This document shows positions 7,776 through 15,775 of a stretch of 57,121 bases of DNA, piece after piece (within the stretch, counting starts at the first letter, position 1; every line of letters begins with the position of its first letter). The notes beneath the pieces are model-generated. The model saw only the letters and a list, made by a program, of their open reading frames with translations, did no database searches and was not told the origin of the DNA. The DNA is from Flavobacteriales bacterium (lineage in GTDB: Bacteria; Bacteroidota; Bacteroidia; Flavobacteriales_D; Cryomorphaceae). Both the position numbers and the translations under genes were made by a program. Where the stretch lies: contig JAKVAV010000009.1 in the NCBI GenBank assembly GCA_022448105.1, positions 30,040 to 87,160 of the forward strand. Reading direction: 5' to 3'.

Positions 7776-10576
7776 GCGACTTTTCTTTTTCGAGATAGTT
7801 TAATACGATGCCTAATGGCCATCACAGTTCCCAGAAACATCACAACACAACCTATCCAAAGAATATTTATCATTGGAAATTGTATGGCCTGCATCACTAT
7901 AAATTCCTTACGGTTGGTATAACGCTCCGCAAAGTAAAAAGTATGCTTACCCGTTGAGGGATCAATTTTATCGAAGTTTACGCGGACCCCGGTCTCATCC
8001 TGAATAACCGGATCAGGGACAGACAATAGAGAGTCTCTCAGAATGTAGAGGGGTTCTACTTCATAAACCTCTCCTTGAGGGGTTTTAATGCCTATTCTCG
8101 CTTTTACAGCGAGGTCATTTGGTGCTATTCGATACTTCTCACGCTCATCATCTTGCACTACAGCCAGCTGATTTAGCCTTACAGAATTCGACCCGACAAT
8201 CGCGGTATCGCCGACTGATAAGAGCACTTCGGTAGCAGAGCGAAAACCGGTAGCGTCGGTATCAACCTCCAACTCAGCCCAGCGGATGTGTGTGTAAATA
8301 TCTCTATTCCAGTAACGTTTGGTAGATGGCTCCGCGACGTTCCCAAACTCTGGGTTGAGTTGTATTCTTGGATTAAGGTCAAAGATCTTTTCACCGGGCT
8401 TAAACTGAGTCCAACGAGGAATACTATCTAAGACCAATCCTCTCGGATCTTGCACGATTTCCCAATGGTCTTTTTGATCAAGTAAGAAGTCTGGACCAGG
8501 AACGTGGTCATCGATCGCTCTCATCACCACTCCTCTGGCGATGACATGATCGCCTTGCCGATAAGAAATCGGTTCGGGTTCGAAGTATTCAACTTTGTAG
8601 TAAACGTTAACACCTTCCTTCGAACGATCTCTGTAACTCACAAAATAGTCACCCATAAGAATGGTGTCGTTTTTAAAGAGAAGGACATCTTCGTTATTGC
8701 TGAAATCTTCACTAAGTTGCTCGATATCAAATCTCGAAGCATTCTCAGAAATTTTGATGCTCCTTGAAGTAGAGATTAGGGCTCCGAGCAGCACCAAAGC
8801 AAACCCGATGTGGGCTACACTTGCGCCTGAAGCGTCAAATTTCCCTTTGAGAATTCTCACCGCATAGTCAAAATTGGCCATGACCGCGAATACAGTCGTA
8901 AAGAAGAGAACGAGAAGAATGAATTCATCCCCCTCGTAACTCAATTGAGTGGCAGCCGCTAGAGTAAGCACCAAAGAGACGATTAGACTACCAAGAATTT
9001 TCTTGGCAAAAGTCTTGAACTCAGTCTTACCATATCTCAAGAATTGGGTAAAAGCAATAAGAGCGGTAATCACAAAAGCAAACGGAATCTGCCATTTGTT
9101 GAAGTGACTTATCCTATCGCTATTTGGCGCGAGTTTTCCTTCAGCGAGTGAGCGGAAACCCGATATTTTAGTCCATTCGTAAAGGTCCATTAAAGGCCCC
9201 GCGAAAGGCTCGGCGAGAATATTCCAAATGGGTTTAGAGGTTTCTAAAGCTATCTGCGCCGCGGAGAGCAGAAGCACCATAGAACCTATAAAAATCCAGA
9301 ATTCACGACTCCAGAGCGGTTCTTCCTTTTCTGGTTTTACGAAAACCTTTTTGTACGCTAAAATGGGTAAGGCCACCGACATCACTAAAAAGGCAACGAT
9401 AGCGGCCACTTTCATTTCAAAAGCAAAACCGACCACACTCAAAAAGATGATTCCTCCCCAGTAAATCATCTTCAGTCTTCTTGTGAATAGCATCAAGGTA
9501 GACGGTAATGCCACCATAAAGAGCAATATCGTGAGATGCTGCTTCATCAAGCCGTCGTCGGTAAATGAATGTACAGAAGTATCTCCGAGCACTCCAGAGT
9601 GAACTAAAAATGAGGCGTACATGACAAGAATTGTGGTGAGGAGAGTGAGAAATAGCGCTGTATACTGTGATATGTTTTTTCTTTGATTAACTACCATAAC
9701 ATGTGCAGCACCGACCAAAGTCAACCAGGGGATAAGAGATGCATTTTCTACTGGGTCCCATGCCCAAAACCCACCGAAACTCAATGCCTCATATGCCCAA
9801 GCTCCCCCCATCAAAATACCTATTCCCAAGACAGAAACACTAAAAAACGCCCAAGGAATAGCAGGGCGAATCCACTCTTTCAACTTTCCTGACCAGAGTC
9901 CGGCAATAGCAAAAGCAAACGGAAATAGCGTTGAAGCGTAACCAAGGAAAAGAGTCGGTGGATGGATGGTCATCCAGTAGTTTTGTAGCAGCGGATTCAA
10001 CCCGCGGCCTTTACTAAATTCGGGAATCTTCTCGAGGTAGTCTGGAGTTAGGGTCCAAGGAAGACCTACATTTTCAGGCAATTCTCGGATCAGGGTAAAA
10101 GGGCTATTTCCAATTTTGAAATCGAAAATGTAGACTCCCAATATCATACTACCCAAGCAAACTTGAAAAATCGACACCATCATCATGGTGAGGCTCTCAA
10201 AGTTTCTTGCCGTGCGCATTAGAATATTTCCGAGAAGTACATTCCAGAAGCTCCAGAGAATGAAGCTTCCCTCTTGTCCTTCCCAGAAGCAAGAAAAGAT
10301 GTAGCGGAGTGGCATCTCAGTATTGGCATGAGTCCATACGTAGTTGTACTCAAAAAACTTATTGAATAGCATTACAAAAAGGGTGATGGCTGCAGACGCA
10401 AGTGCCAAAGAGTGCACGCTGAAGGAAGCTCTTGCCAAACTCTGAAAGTGAATTTTGTTCGTCCTGAACGAGAAGTAATAAGAAAATGTACTCAACAAAG
10501 CGGCCACAAATGACAGCGCTATCAGTGCCTCACCAAGCTGCCCATAAAAAGGGTGCTCTCCCACATACTCTATCAT
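7772..10576 (-). CDS. ccmF: Cytochrome c heme lyase CcmF/CcsA family, long form
   Basis: Inner-membrane heme-handling protein of 934 residues, against about 650 for E. coli CcmF. The tryptophan-rich heme motif GGFWAWDPVENASL lies near residues 269-282. The conserved periplasmic or membrane His motifs TIHPPTLFLGY and HSGVLGD flank it. About fourteen or fifteen membrane segments precede a long extracytoplasmic C-terminal region and a final membrane helix. It attaches heme delivered by CcmE to apocytochromes. The C-terminal enlargement is common in Bacteroidota homologues and may replace parts of the missing CcmH. It starts five bases after the ccmE stop. Confidence 0.92.
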   Translation of the reverse strand: MIEYVGEHPFYGQLGEALIALSFVAALLSTFSYYFSFRTNKIHFQSLARASFSVHSLALASAAITLFVMLFNKFFEYNYVWTHANTEMPLRYIFSCFWEGQEGSFILWSFWNVLLGNILMRTARNFESLTMMMVSIFQVCLGSMILGVYIFDFKIGNSPFTLIRELPENVGLPWTLTPDYLEKIPEFSKGRGLNPLLQNYWMTIHPPTLFLGYASTLFPFAFAIAGLWSGKLKEWIRPAIPWAFFSVSVLGIGILMGGAWAYEALSFGGFWAWDPVENASLIPWLTLVGAAHVMVVNQRKNISQYTALFLTLLTTILVMYASFLVHSGVLGDTSVHSFTDDGLMKQHLTILLFMVALPSTLMLFTRRLKMIYWGGIIFLSVVGFAFEMKVAAIVAFLVMSVALPILAYKKVFVKPEKEEPLWSREFWIFIGSMVLLLSAAQIALETSKPIWNILAEPFAGPLMDLYEWTKISGFRSLAEGKLAPNSDRISHFNKWQIPFAFVITALIAFTQFLRYGKTEFKTFAKKILGSLIVSLVLTLAAATQLSYEGDEFILLVLFFTTVFAVMANFDYAVRILKGKFDASGASVAHIGFALVLLGALISTSRSIKISENASRFDIEQLSEDFSNNEDVLLFKNDTILMGDYFVSYRDRSKEGVNVYYKVEYFEPEPISYRQGDHVIARGVVMRAIDDHVPGPDFLLDQKDHWEIVQDPRGLVLDSIPRWTQFKPGEKIFDLNPRIQLNPEFGNVAEPSTKRYWNRDIYTHIRWAELEVDTDATGFRSATEVLLSVGDTAIVGSNSVRLNQLAVVQDDEREKYRIAPNDLAVKARIGIKTPQGEVYEVEPLYILRDSLLSVPDPVIQDETGVRVNFDKIDPSTGKHTFYFAERYTNRKEFIVMQAIQFPMINILWIGCVVMFLGTVMAIRHRIKLSRKRKVA

Positions 10577-10581
10577 CTCCC

Positions 10582-10989
10582 TTAGTTATTTAAAGCTGTT
10601 TCTTTCAATTCAAATTGAGTTTCGTCCTTGTACTTCGAAGGACACTTCATGAGCATTTCAGTAGCATGAAACTCTTCTCCGTTAGCCTTACCTATTAGGA
10701 CCACACTCTCTGATCTTTCGAAATCTTGGGGCTTTGACTTATTAAGTACTACCTTTCTTCGTTCACCATTATTGTCGATCATGGTAAACTTGGTAACATT
10801 TGGATTAATTTCCGGATTGTAGGCGATTTTGGCTGAACGATCTAGTTCACCAACTACGTGGAACTCTTTTTCAGGGTATTGGAACGCTTCTTTAAAATCA
10901 GCATAAGAGCTGGAATCACTAACAGAACCAATCATGAAAGCGACTGCAACAGCGATAAGTATTATAGCTACAATGTGAGTCTTCTTCAT
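10582..10989 (-). CDS. ccmE: Heme chaperone CcmE, CxxxY variant
   Basis: Small membrane-anchored periplasmic heme chaperone of 135 residues with one N-terminal transmembrane helix (about 5-22) and an OB-fold beta barrel. At the position where E. coli has HxxxY the sequence reads CPSKY (Cys116 to Tyr120), so the covalent heme ligand would be Cys instead of His. This is the CxxxY type described for some archaea and bacteria, usually in genomes without CcmH. It lies between ccmD and ccmF with five-base gaps. That it is a true CcmE rests on size, anchor, the OB-like strand pattern and the neighbours. Confidence 0.87.
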   Translation of the reverse strand: MKKTHIVAIILIAVAVAFMIGSVSDSSSYADFKEAFQYPEKEFHVVGELDRSAKIAYNPEINPNVTKFTMIDNNGERRKVVLNKSKPQDFERSESVVLIGKANGEEFHATEMLMKCPSKYKDETQFELKETALNN

Positions 10990-10994
10990 CTCGA

Positions 10995-11219
10995 CTAGTT
11001 TTTATCTCTCTCTTCTAACTTCTTTAACTTTCTATCAATCGAAATCAAGTAGGCGATTATCAAAACAAATACTGTCGCAACAACAGCCACCACAACATTA
11101 ATTTTCCCACTTGCGAACATGGTGTTTTCTAACCAGTCCGTTCCCGACTGTGCAAAGGTCGGAAGGCAATCAAGCATTGTCAATAAGACAAGTAAAGTCC
11201 ACTTATGTTTACTACTCAT
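10995..11219 (-). CDS. ccmD: CcmD-like small membrane protein
   Basis: Protein of 74 residues with a cleavable-looking signal (about 1-24, ending TFAQ), a short periplasmic stretch, one transmembrane helix (about 40-60) and a charged tail rich in Lys and Glu. This size and topology, and its position directly after ccmC with an eight-base overlap, match CcmD. CcmD helps release holo-CcmE from the CcmABC complex. Sequence conservation in this family is too low to identify it without context. Confidence 0.72.
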   Translation of the reverse strand: MSSKHKWTLLVLLTMLDCLPTFAQSGTDWLENTMFASGKINVVVAVVATVFVLIIAYLISIDRKLKKLEERDKN

Positions 11220-12249
11220 TTCTTGTTTTTCTTCGCAATCGTAATATGATCATTCGGTACCTGAGTTGAGCAATCCAAAGAGCTAATCCCATCCAGCCTG
11301 CTACGGCCGGATAAAACACCAACCTGAGATTATCGTCAAGGTCGTATTGGCTAAAGGCGGGATTCCCTCCTACTCCAGGATGCAATGAGTCTGTCATTCT
11401 GGGCAAAACCATGATGAAAAGAATCATCATTGTAAAAGCAAATATGTTGTAGACAGCTGCGAGGCGCGCAGATTTCTCTCTATCGCTCACGGATGACTTC
11501 AAAACGAAGTAAGCGAGGTAAACTAGAACGCCAAGTGCTGCTCCGTTCAAACGAGGATCACTCACCCACCACGCTCCCCACGTAAATCTTGCCCAAAAAC
11601 TTCCAGTTGCTAATCCAATAAAGGCAAAAAGCAGACCGGCATGAGCAGCAGTCTCAGCGCGTGTATCAAACTCAAGCTTACTATTATTCAGATACTTGAT
11701 GCTGTAGATCAATGAAACAAGCATCACCAGGATCATGGCAAACCAACTGGGCACGTGTACGAGAATGTTTCGAATGGTCTCGTTGAGAATGGGCTGATTT
11801 GGGAAGTCGTAGGTCTCAGCTTCTATCACACTGATTCGATCCAGACATTTTTCTGTCTTATCGGGTTTTAAACCTACTTCCATTCCATTTTGAAGGAAAG
11901 CCTGCGGCAAAAAAAGAGTTCCATCAATGTCATTATTCACGTACAAATCAAAAAATGCACCCTCCAGTACCTCAGTTATGCTGAAACTAGCTCTCATTGT
12001 ATTCTCATCGACAATAGCCGTTTCGTAGGGGCAAAAAATCGCATCTCCGTTCTTGACCCAAATTTGAAGAGATTCAGATGCTTTTTGAAAATGTGTGTTG
12101 TACCCTGTGACCGTAACTGAAGTAGCTCCGTAATCGAGCTTAGTTGGGTTCACGTTAGGGATACCGGGAGACAATGGAGTTTTAAGCCCAACAATCAGAG
12201 TCGTTAAAACGACAAGAGCTGAAAGCCACTTCCACCAAGAAATTGACAT
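11212..12249 (-). CDS. ccmC: Heme handling protein CcmC with an extra periplasmic domain
   Basis: Inner-membrane heme exporter subunit that loads heme onto CcmE, 345 residues; most CcmC proteins have 220-250. The core is intact: the heme motif WGAWWVSD (224-231) and the two axial His candidates, His165 in HVPSWF and His290 in SLHPG. Between the first transmembrane helix (about 8-24) and the second (about 163-185) sits an added segment of roughly 120 residues, rich in beta-strand and Thr/Val and resembling an Ig/IPT-like fold. The rest has five membrane segments. It follows ccmB by 15 bases. Confidence 0.88.
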   Translation of the reverse strand: MSISWWKWLSALVVLTTLIVGLKTPLSPGIPNVNPTKLDYGATSVTVTGYNTHFQKASESLQIWVKNGDAIFCPYETAIVDENTMRASFSITEVLEGAFFDLYVNNDIDGTLFLPQAFLQNGMEVGLKPDKTEKCLDRISVIEAETYDFPNQPILNETIRNILVHVPSWFAMILVMLVSLIYSIKYLNNSKLEFDTRAETAAHAGLLFAFIGLATGSFWARFTWGAWWVSDPRLNGAALGVLVYLAYFVLKSSVSDREKSARLAAVYNIFAFTMMILFIMVLPRMTDSLHPGVGGNPAFSQYDLDDNLRLVFYPAVAGWMGLALWIAQLRYRMIILRLRRKTRNE

Positions 12250-12264
12250 AAAATTAACCGTGTC

Positions 12265-12930
12265 TTATTCCCGCCAAAGGTACGGAAAAAGAATGTAGGA
12301 TAGTCCTAGAGAAAGGATAGTCACAGCGACGATTTGCCAGGCATATACCCCATTTACTGACCAAGCTATTCCGTCTAAGGCATTCTTAGAAAATCTGATA
12401 ATGAGCAGTATTAGTGGAAGGATTACCGGGAGCCCCAATACCGCCATCATTCCCAAATTATTATCCGTCTGAGCAGCGAGAGCTGAAACTAAAGTGAGTG
12501 TGAAAGAAAGTCCGGTAGCACCCAGCACAAGCGAGAGGATAAGCGCCCCCCAATTGGCATCCAGCAATGGCGTTGAACCAAGCATGAGAATGTAGATGGC
12601 GAATCCCAGAAAGACCATAATCAAAAGAAGAATAGCATTGTACAGCATTTTTCCGACAACAACTGCCTCAGCACTTGCGAGTGAAAAAAGGTAGAGTTTC
12701 CTCCCTTCGGTCTCTGCTGAAAAGCTTCTAGCGGCAGCATTAAAGGATGCAAACAGGGCGATTATCCAGAATAGAGCATTCCAAGTAGCTACGTTGGTTA
12801 CTTGTTTAAAGCCAAGATAAGCTACAAATACCGAGGCAATAATATAAAGCAAAACGCCGCCAATTGAATGCCGTTGCCTCAACTCCATTTTAAGATCTTT
12901 TGCCACAACTGCCTTAACTTCGCGCCACAT
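12265..12930 (-). CDS. ccmB: Heme exporter membrane subunit CcmB
   Basis: Membrane component of the CcmAB ABC transporter, 221 residues with six hydrophobic segments. The N-terminal run VVAKDLKMELRQRHSIGG fits the usual CcmB start. The frame is open to an ATG at 12972, but the ATG at 12930 (MWREV) matches the family start and leaves room for a promoter next to divergent ridA. The ATPase gene ccmA is not beside it or anywhere in this window, although CcmB needs it, so it should be encoded elsewhere. This is the first gene of the long leftward run. Confidence 0.88.
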   Translation of the reverse strand: MWREVKAVVAKDLKMELRQRHSIGGVLLYIIASVFVAYLGFKQVTNVATWNALFWIIALFASFNAAARSFSAETEGRKLYLFSLASAEAVVVGKMLYNAILLLIMVFLGFAIYILMLGSTPLLDANWGALILSLVLGATGLSFTLTLVSALAAQTDNNLGMMAVLGLPVILPLILLIIRFSKNALDGIAWSVNGVYAWQIVAVTILSLGLSYILFPYLWRE

Positions 12931-12992
12931 TAGATCAACGAAGATAGATGATTGATTTCGAGGAATCGCCATCTCTTTAATAAAGAAGTACT

Positions 12993-13376
12993 ATGAAAAT
13001 CATCAAAACAGACAAAGCTCCTGCACCCATTGGACCTTACAATCAGGCAATCAAGAATAACGGAGTAGTTTACATTTCTGGCCAAGTTGCCATAGACCCG
13101 GCAACAGGCGAAATGGACAATGCTAATCTCGAAGCAGAAACGCACCGGGTCATGAAGAATTTAGGCGCAGTACTTGAAGCCTCTGGCTCTCATTATTCCC
13201 ATTTAATAAAGTGCTCCATTTTCATCTTAGACATGAATCAATTCAGTGTGATTAATGAAATATACGGCAGCTATCTTGATAAATACTATCCAGCGCGGGA
13301 AACTGTAGAAGTGCGCAGGCTTCCTGCCGGAGCCAGAGTTGAAATTTCGGCAATAGCCAAGTCTTTAGAAAGCTAA
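12993..13376 (+). CDS. ridA: RidA-family reactive imine deaminase
   Basis: Trimeric YjgF/YER057c/UK114 protein of 127 residues that hydrolyses 2-aminoacrylate and related enamines or imines formed by PLP enzymes. Conserved features are GPYNQAIK near the N terminus, YISGQVAID near 28-36, and the C-terminal segment with the catalytic Arg (RRLPAGARVEISA). It is divergent from ccmB and converges on the next gene with a one-base gap, so it is probably a single-gene unit. Confidence 0.93.
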   Translation: MKIIKTDKAPAPIGPYNQAIKNNGVVYISGQVAIDPATGEMDNANLEAETHRVMKNLGAVLEASGSHYSHLIKCSIFILDMNQFSVINEIYGSYLDKYYPARETVEVRRLPAGARVEISAIAKSLES

Positions 13377-13377
13377 A

Positions 13378-13896
13378 CTATTTCATTCGCTTTAAGTTGA
13401 TGGCATACAGCGCAATAACAATGAGGCCAATAAATCCTCCAAAGGAGGCCCAAATCACTGAGGCGACATTCACTCCAATAAAGATGAACACCGAAATAAG
13501 GCTCGCGACTTTAGCAGACAGGTAGATCCAAAAGCCTTGTTTCTTCAATCGAAACATAAAGAATGCTCCGAACGCTGAGAGAACTGCTATCAGCATATCT
13601 GTAGTGAAGATCATTCCTGCATTTTCTATAGAGTTTGAAACGACTGCGGCAAAGGTATCCATGAAGGGCTCAAAAAGTTCCGCTACATCGGGATCATTCT
13701 CACCCATTTCTAACATTGCATCGTTAAAGTCAGACATGGTTTGTTCTCCATCGGCAGAGGATGAAAAGAAATAGCTCATCGGGGCGGTAAACAGGGTGTA
13801 AGCTGAAACGAGCCAAGTTAAGATGCAAAGAACTGTGAGTAATGTAGGTCGCTCGTCCACCTCTGGTTGCCAGTCGTCAATAGTTTCGTCAGTCAT
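13378..13896 (-). CDS. Small four-helix membrane protein of unknown function
   Basis: Predicted inner-membrane protein of about 172 residues with an acidic N-terminal tail and four hydrophobic segments (about 22-42, 80-105, 113-133 and 138-160). The loop after the first segment is rich in Glu, Asp and Met. An in-frame ATG at 13926 exists, but the ATG at 13896 (MTDETID) gives an ordinary acidic cytoplasmic tail. Small proteins with this topology are common in Bacteroidota genomes and have no assigned role. I do not recognise a domain. Its stop lies one base from that of convergent ridA. Confidence 0.7.
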   Translation of the reverse strand: MTDETIDDWQPEVDERPTLLTVLCILTWLVSAYTLFTAPMSYFFSSSADGEQTMSDFNDAMLEMGENDPDVAELFEPFMDTFAAVVSNSIENAGMIFTTDMLIAVLSAFGAFFMFRLKKQGFWIYLSAKVASLISVFIFIGVNVASVIWASFGGFIGLIVIALYAINLKRMK

Positions 13897-13958
13897 AATG
13901 AAGAGTTTTGATTGGTGAATATGCAAAAAGTGAGTCTATCCGTTGGTATGATCACATC

Positions 13959-15644
13959 TCAATTCTTCCAAAATTCATACAATATTGATTCTCCTGACCT
14001 TATGCACAGCCGATTACCATAAGCACGGCCATTGGACTCCAGGATGGCACTTCGTTTTCGAAAACCTGAGATAAATTCGATCGTTAAGGAGGATAGAGAA
14101 GAGTCCACTCGCTTCAGGAACTCGTCAACCTCCATTCCATTGATGGAGGTGATCTCATCATCAAACCAAAGTCCACCCAATTCTGCTGGTGAGCCTCGAA
14201 ATACATTACTCACCAGCTGCTGATTGCCATTCTTCAGGAGTCTAAAGCCAAACTTCTTTTCCAAGAAGTGAGTAGAATCATTCTGTTCTAATTTTAAATC
14301 AAGCATTGAAAATGCCTCAAGAACGTATTCTTCCAGATACCCTCTTCCATCCACAACTTTTTTTCTCAGTTTATGCCAGGGTTTTTCAGCAACCTCTGCT
14401 AAAATATCCCAATATTGATCTTCAGTATAGCCTCGATTTCTACTCACCCTTCCAAAGAGTATCTTCATCGCAGATGAGAGATTCAAGCTCCCTTTGGTAG
14501 CATCAATTATCCAAACATCACACACAAACGCTAGCAGAGCTCCTTCGACATAAATACTGACTCTCCGACGCGGAGTACCTCGGCCATATCCGTCCACCCA
14601 AGTATCCATACTTGAGTCTGCCAATGAAAGAGCAAACCGACCTTCATTATCTCGATGTCTCTTTAACAAAGTGGCCAATTCTTCAAAATAATCCTCATCC
14701 GAAAATACTCCTGATTGCCAGAGCATGAGGTCACCCATGTAGGTGGTAATACCTTCTGCGAGGTAGCCAAGACGGGAGAAATCAGCTTTTGTGAAATCAT
14801 AAGGAAGCCAATCAGTTGGCCTGATGTACTTGATGTTCCAAGTGTGGTAAAGTTCATGCGAACTCACACCGAGTAATTCCTTGTATCGCGTCCTCTCATC
14901 TAATTGCTCTAAAGGTCCGAGAATAATTACGGTACTGTTTTCATGCTCTACTCCGTGGTAAGCTCGGTGTGGAAGTAAGATAAGCAGGAAGTGATACTCA
15001 TCAACTGGGATTGTTCCAAAAGCCTCCACTTGCTTTCTCGTAAACATCTCAAAATCTCTTAGTAAGTTTTGCTCTTCACCAAGAAATTCTCCAATGATAT
15101 GTATAAAGTACTCAACACCGCTTACTGCATATTTGAGTACATCAATATTGGCAGCAGCCATAATTGGCGTATCCATCATATGTTGCATATCGCGAGCTTG
15201 GTAGACAGAATCACCTGACTTTTTGAGTGCAGTAGAAATTGCCCAACCTTGCTCCAAGTGGACATCTATGGAGCACGCTTCTTCTTCTTGGCCTTCAAAA
15301 TAAACGCAGGCATTCACTGGATTTATCAAAAGTAGTTCCCCGTCAAAATAAGTGTTGCCTGCGGTAAGTTCCCGACCATAGAGCTGATATGAGATAACCA
15401 CCTCTTCTCCCTCAGTTGCGATTATCTCAAATACATTTGCGGAGGTCTTTCTACAATAAAGCGGTATTCCATGGGTGGTGGCTTCGAGGCCAATGAAGTT
15501 TCTCGTAAAGTTTCCAGGTTCGTATCTTCCTGGGCGCCAGTAGGGAATAATGGCTTTGATAAAACGATGATGTGCCGTGAGAGTTACTTCAACTTCAATA
15601 TGATAAGGAAGTTGATTCTTGCAATTGAAGCGATACTGAATCAT
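13959..15644 (-). CDS. M61-family metallopeptidase (glycyl aminopeptidase type) with PDZ domain
   Basis: Zinc aminopeptidase-like protein of about 561 residues. An N-terminal beta domain precedes the gluzincin motif HELYH (His263, Glu264, His267) followed by TWN. The third zinc ligand, Glu297, is in LAEGITTYMGD. A C-terminal PDZ domain begins near residue 465 (SPAELGGLWFDDEITSING). The ATG at 15644 is chosen over the one at 15710 because the family N-terminal strand starts at MIQYRF. No signal peptide is obvious from this start. It is divergent from lpd. M61 enzymes favour N-terminal Gly or Ala. Confidence 0.88.
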   Translation of the reverse strand: MIQYRFNCKNQLPYHIEVEVTLTAHHRFIKAIIPYWRPGRYEPGNFTRNFIGLEATTHGIPLYCRKTSANVFEIIATEGEEVVISYQLYGRELTAGNTYFDGELLLINPVNACVYFEGQEEEACSIDVHLEQGWAISTALKKSGDSVYQARDMQHMMDTPIMAAANIDVLKYAVSGVEYFIHIIGEFLGEEQNLLRDFEMFTRKQVEAFGTIPVDEYHFLLILLPHRAYHGVEHENSTVIILGPLEQLDERTRYKELLGVSSHELYHTWNIKYIRPTDWLPYDFTKADFSRLGYLAEGITTYMGDLMLWQSGVFSDEDYFEELATLLKRHRDNEGRFALSLADSSMDTWVDGYGRGTPRRRVSIYVEGALLAFVCDVWIIDATKGSLNLSSAMKILFGRVSRNRGYTEDQYWDILAEVAEKPWHKLRKKVVDGRGYLEEYVLEAFSMLDLKLEQNDSTHFLEKKFGFRLLKNGNQQLVSNVFRGSPAELGGLWFDDEITSINGMEVDEFLKRVDSSLSSLTIEFISGFRKRSAILESNGRAYGNRLCIRSGESILYEFWKN

Positions 15645-15711
15645 AGGGCATAAAGGTATATGAAGCAAATCAATAAAAGGCTTGTCTTGTTTGAATTCAT
15701 TGATGATCACC

Positions 15712-15744
15712 TTGAATTAATTGAGCAATTGTTTTCTATTTTTG
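15712..15744 (+). promoter_or_regulatory. Bacteroidota-type promoter of lpd
   Basis: A -33 TTG at 15712-15714 and a perfect -7 element TATTTTTG at 15737-15744 are separated by 22 bases, within the range known for Flavobacterium-type sigma factor sites. The start codon is 31 bases beyond the -7 box, which gives a normal short leader. Confidence 0.65.
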
Positions 15745-15775
15745 CCCACTAATTTCACAGCGAAATCTACAGATT

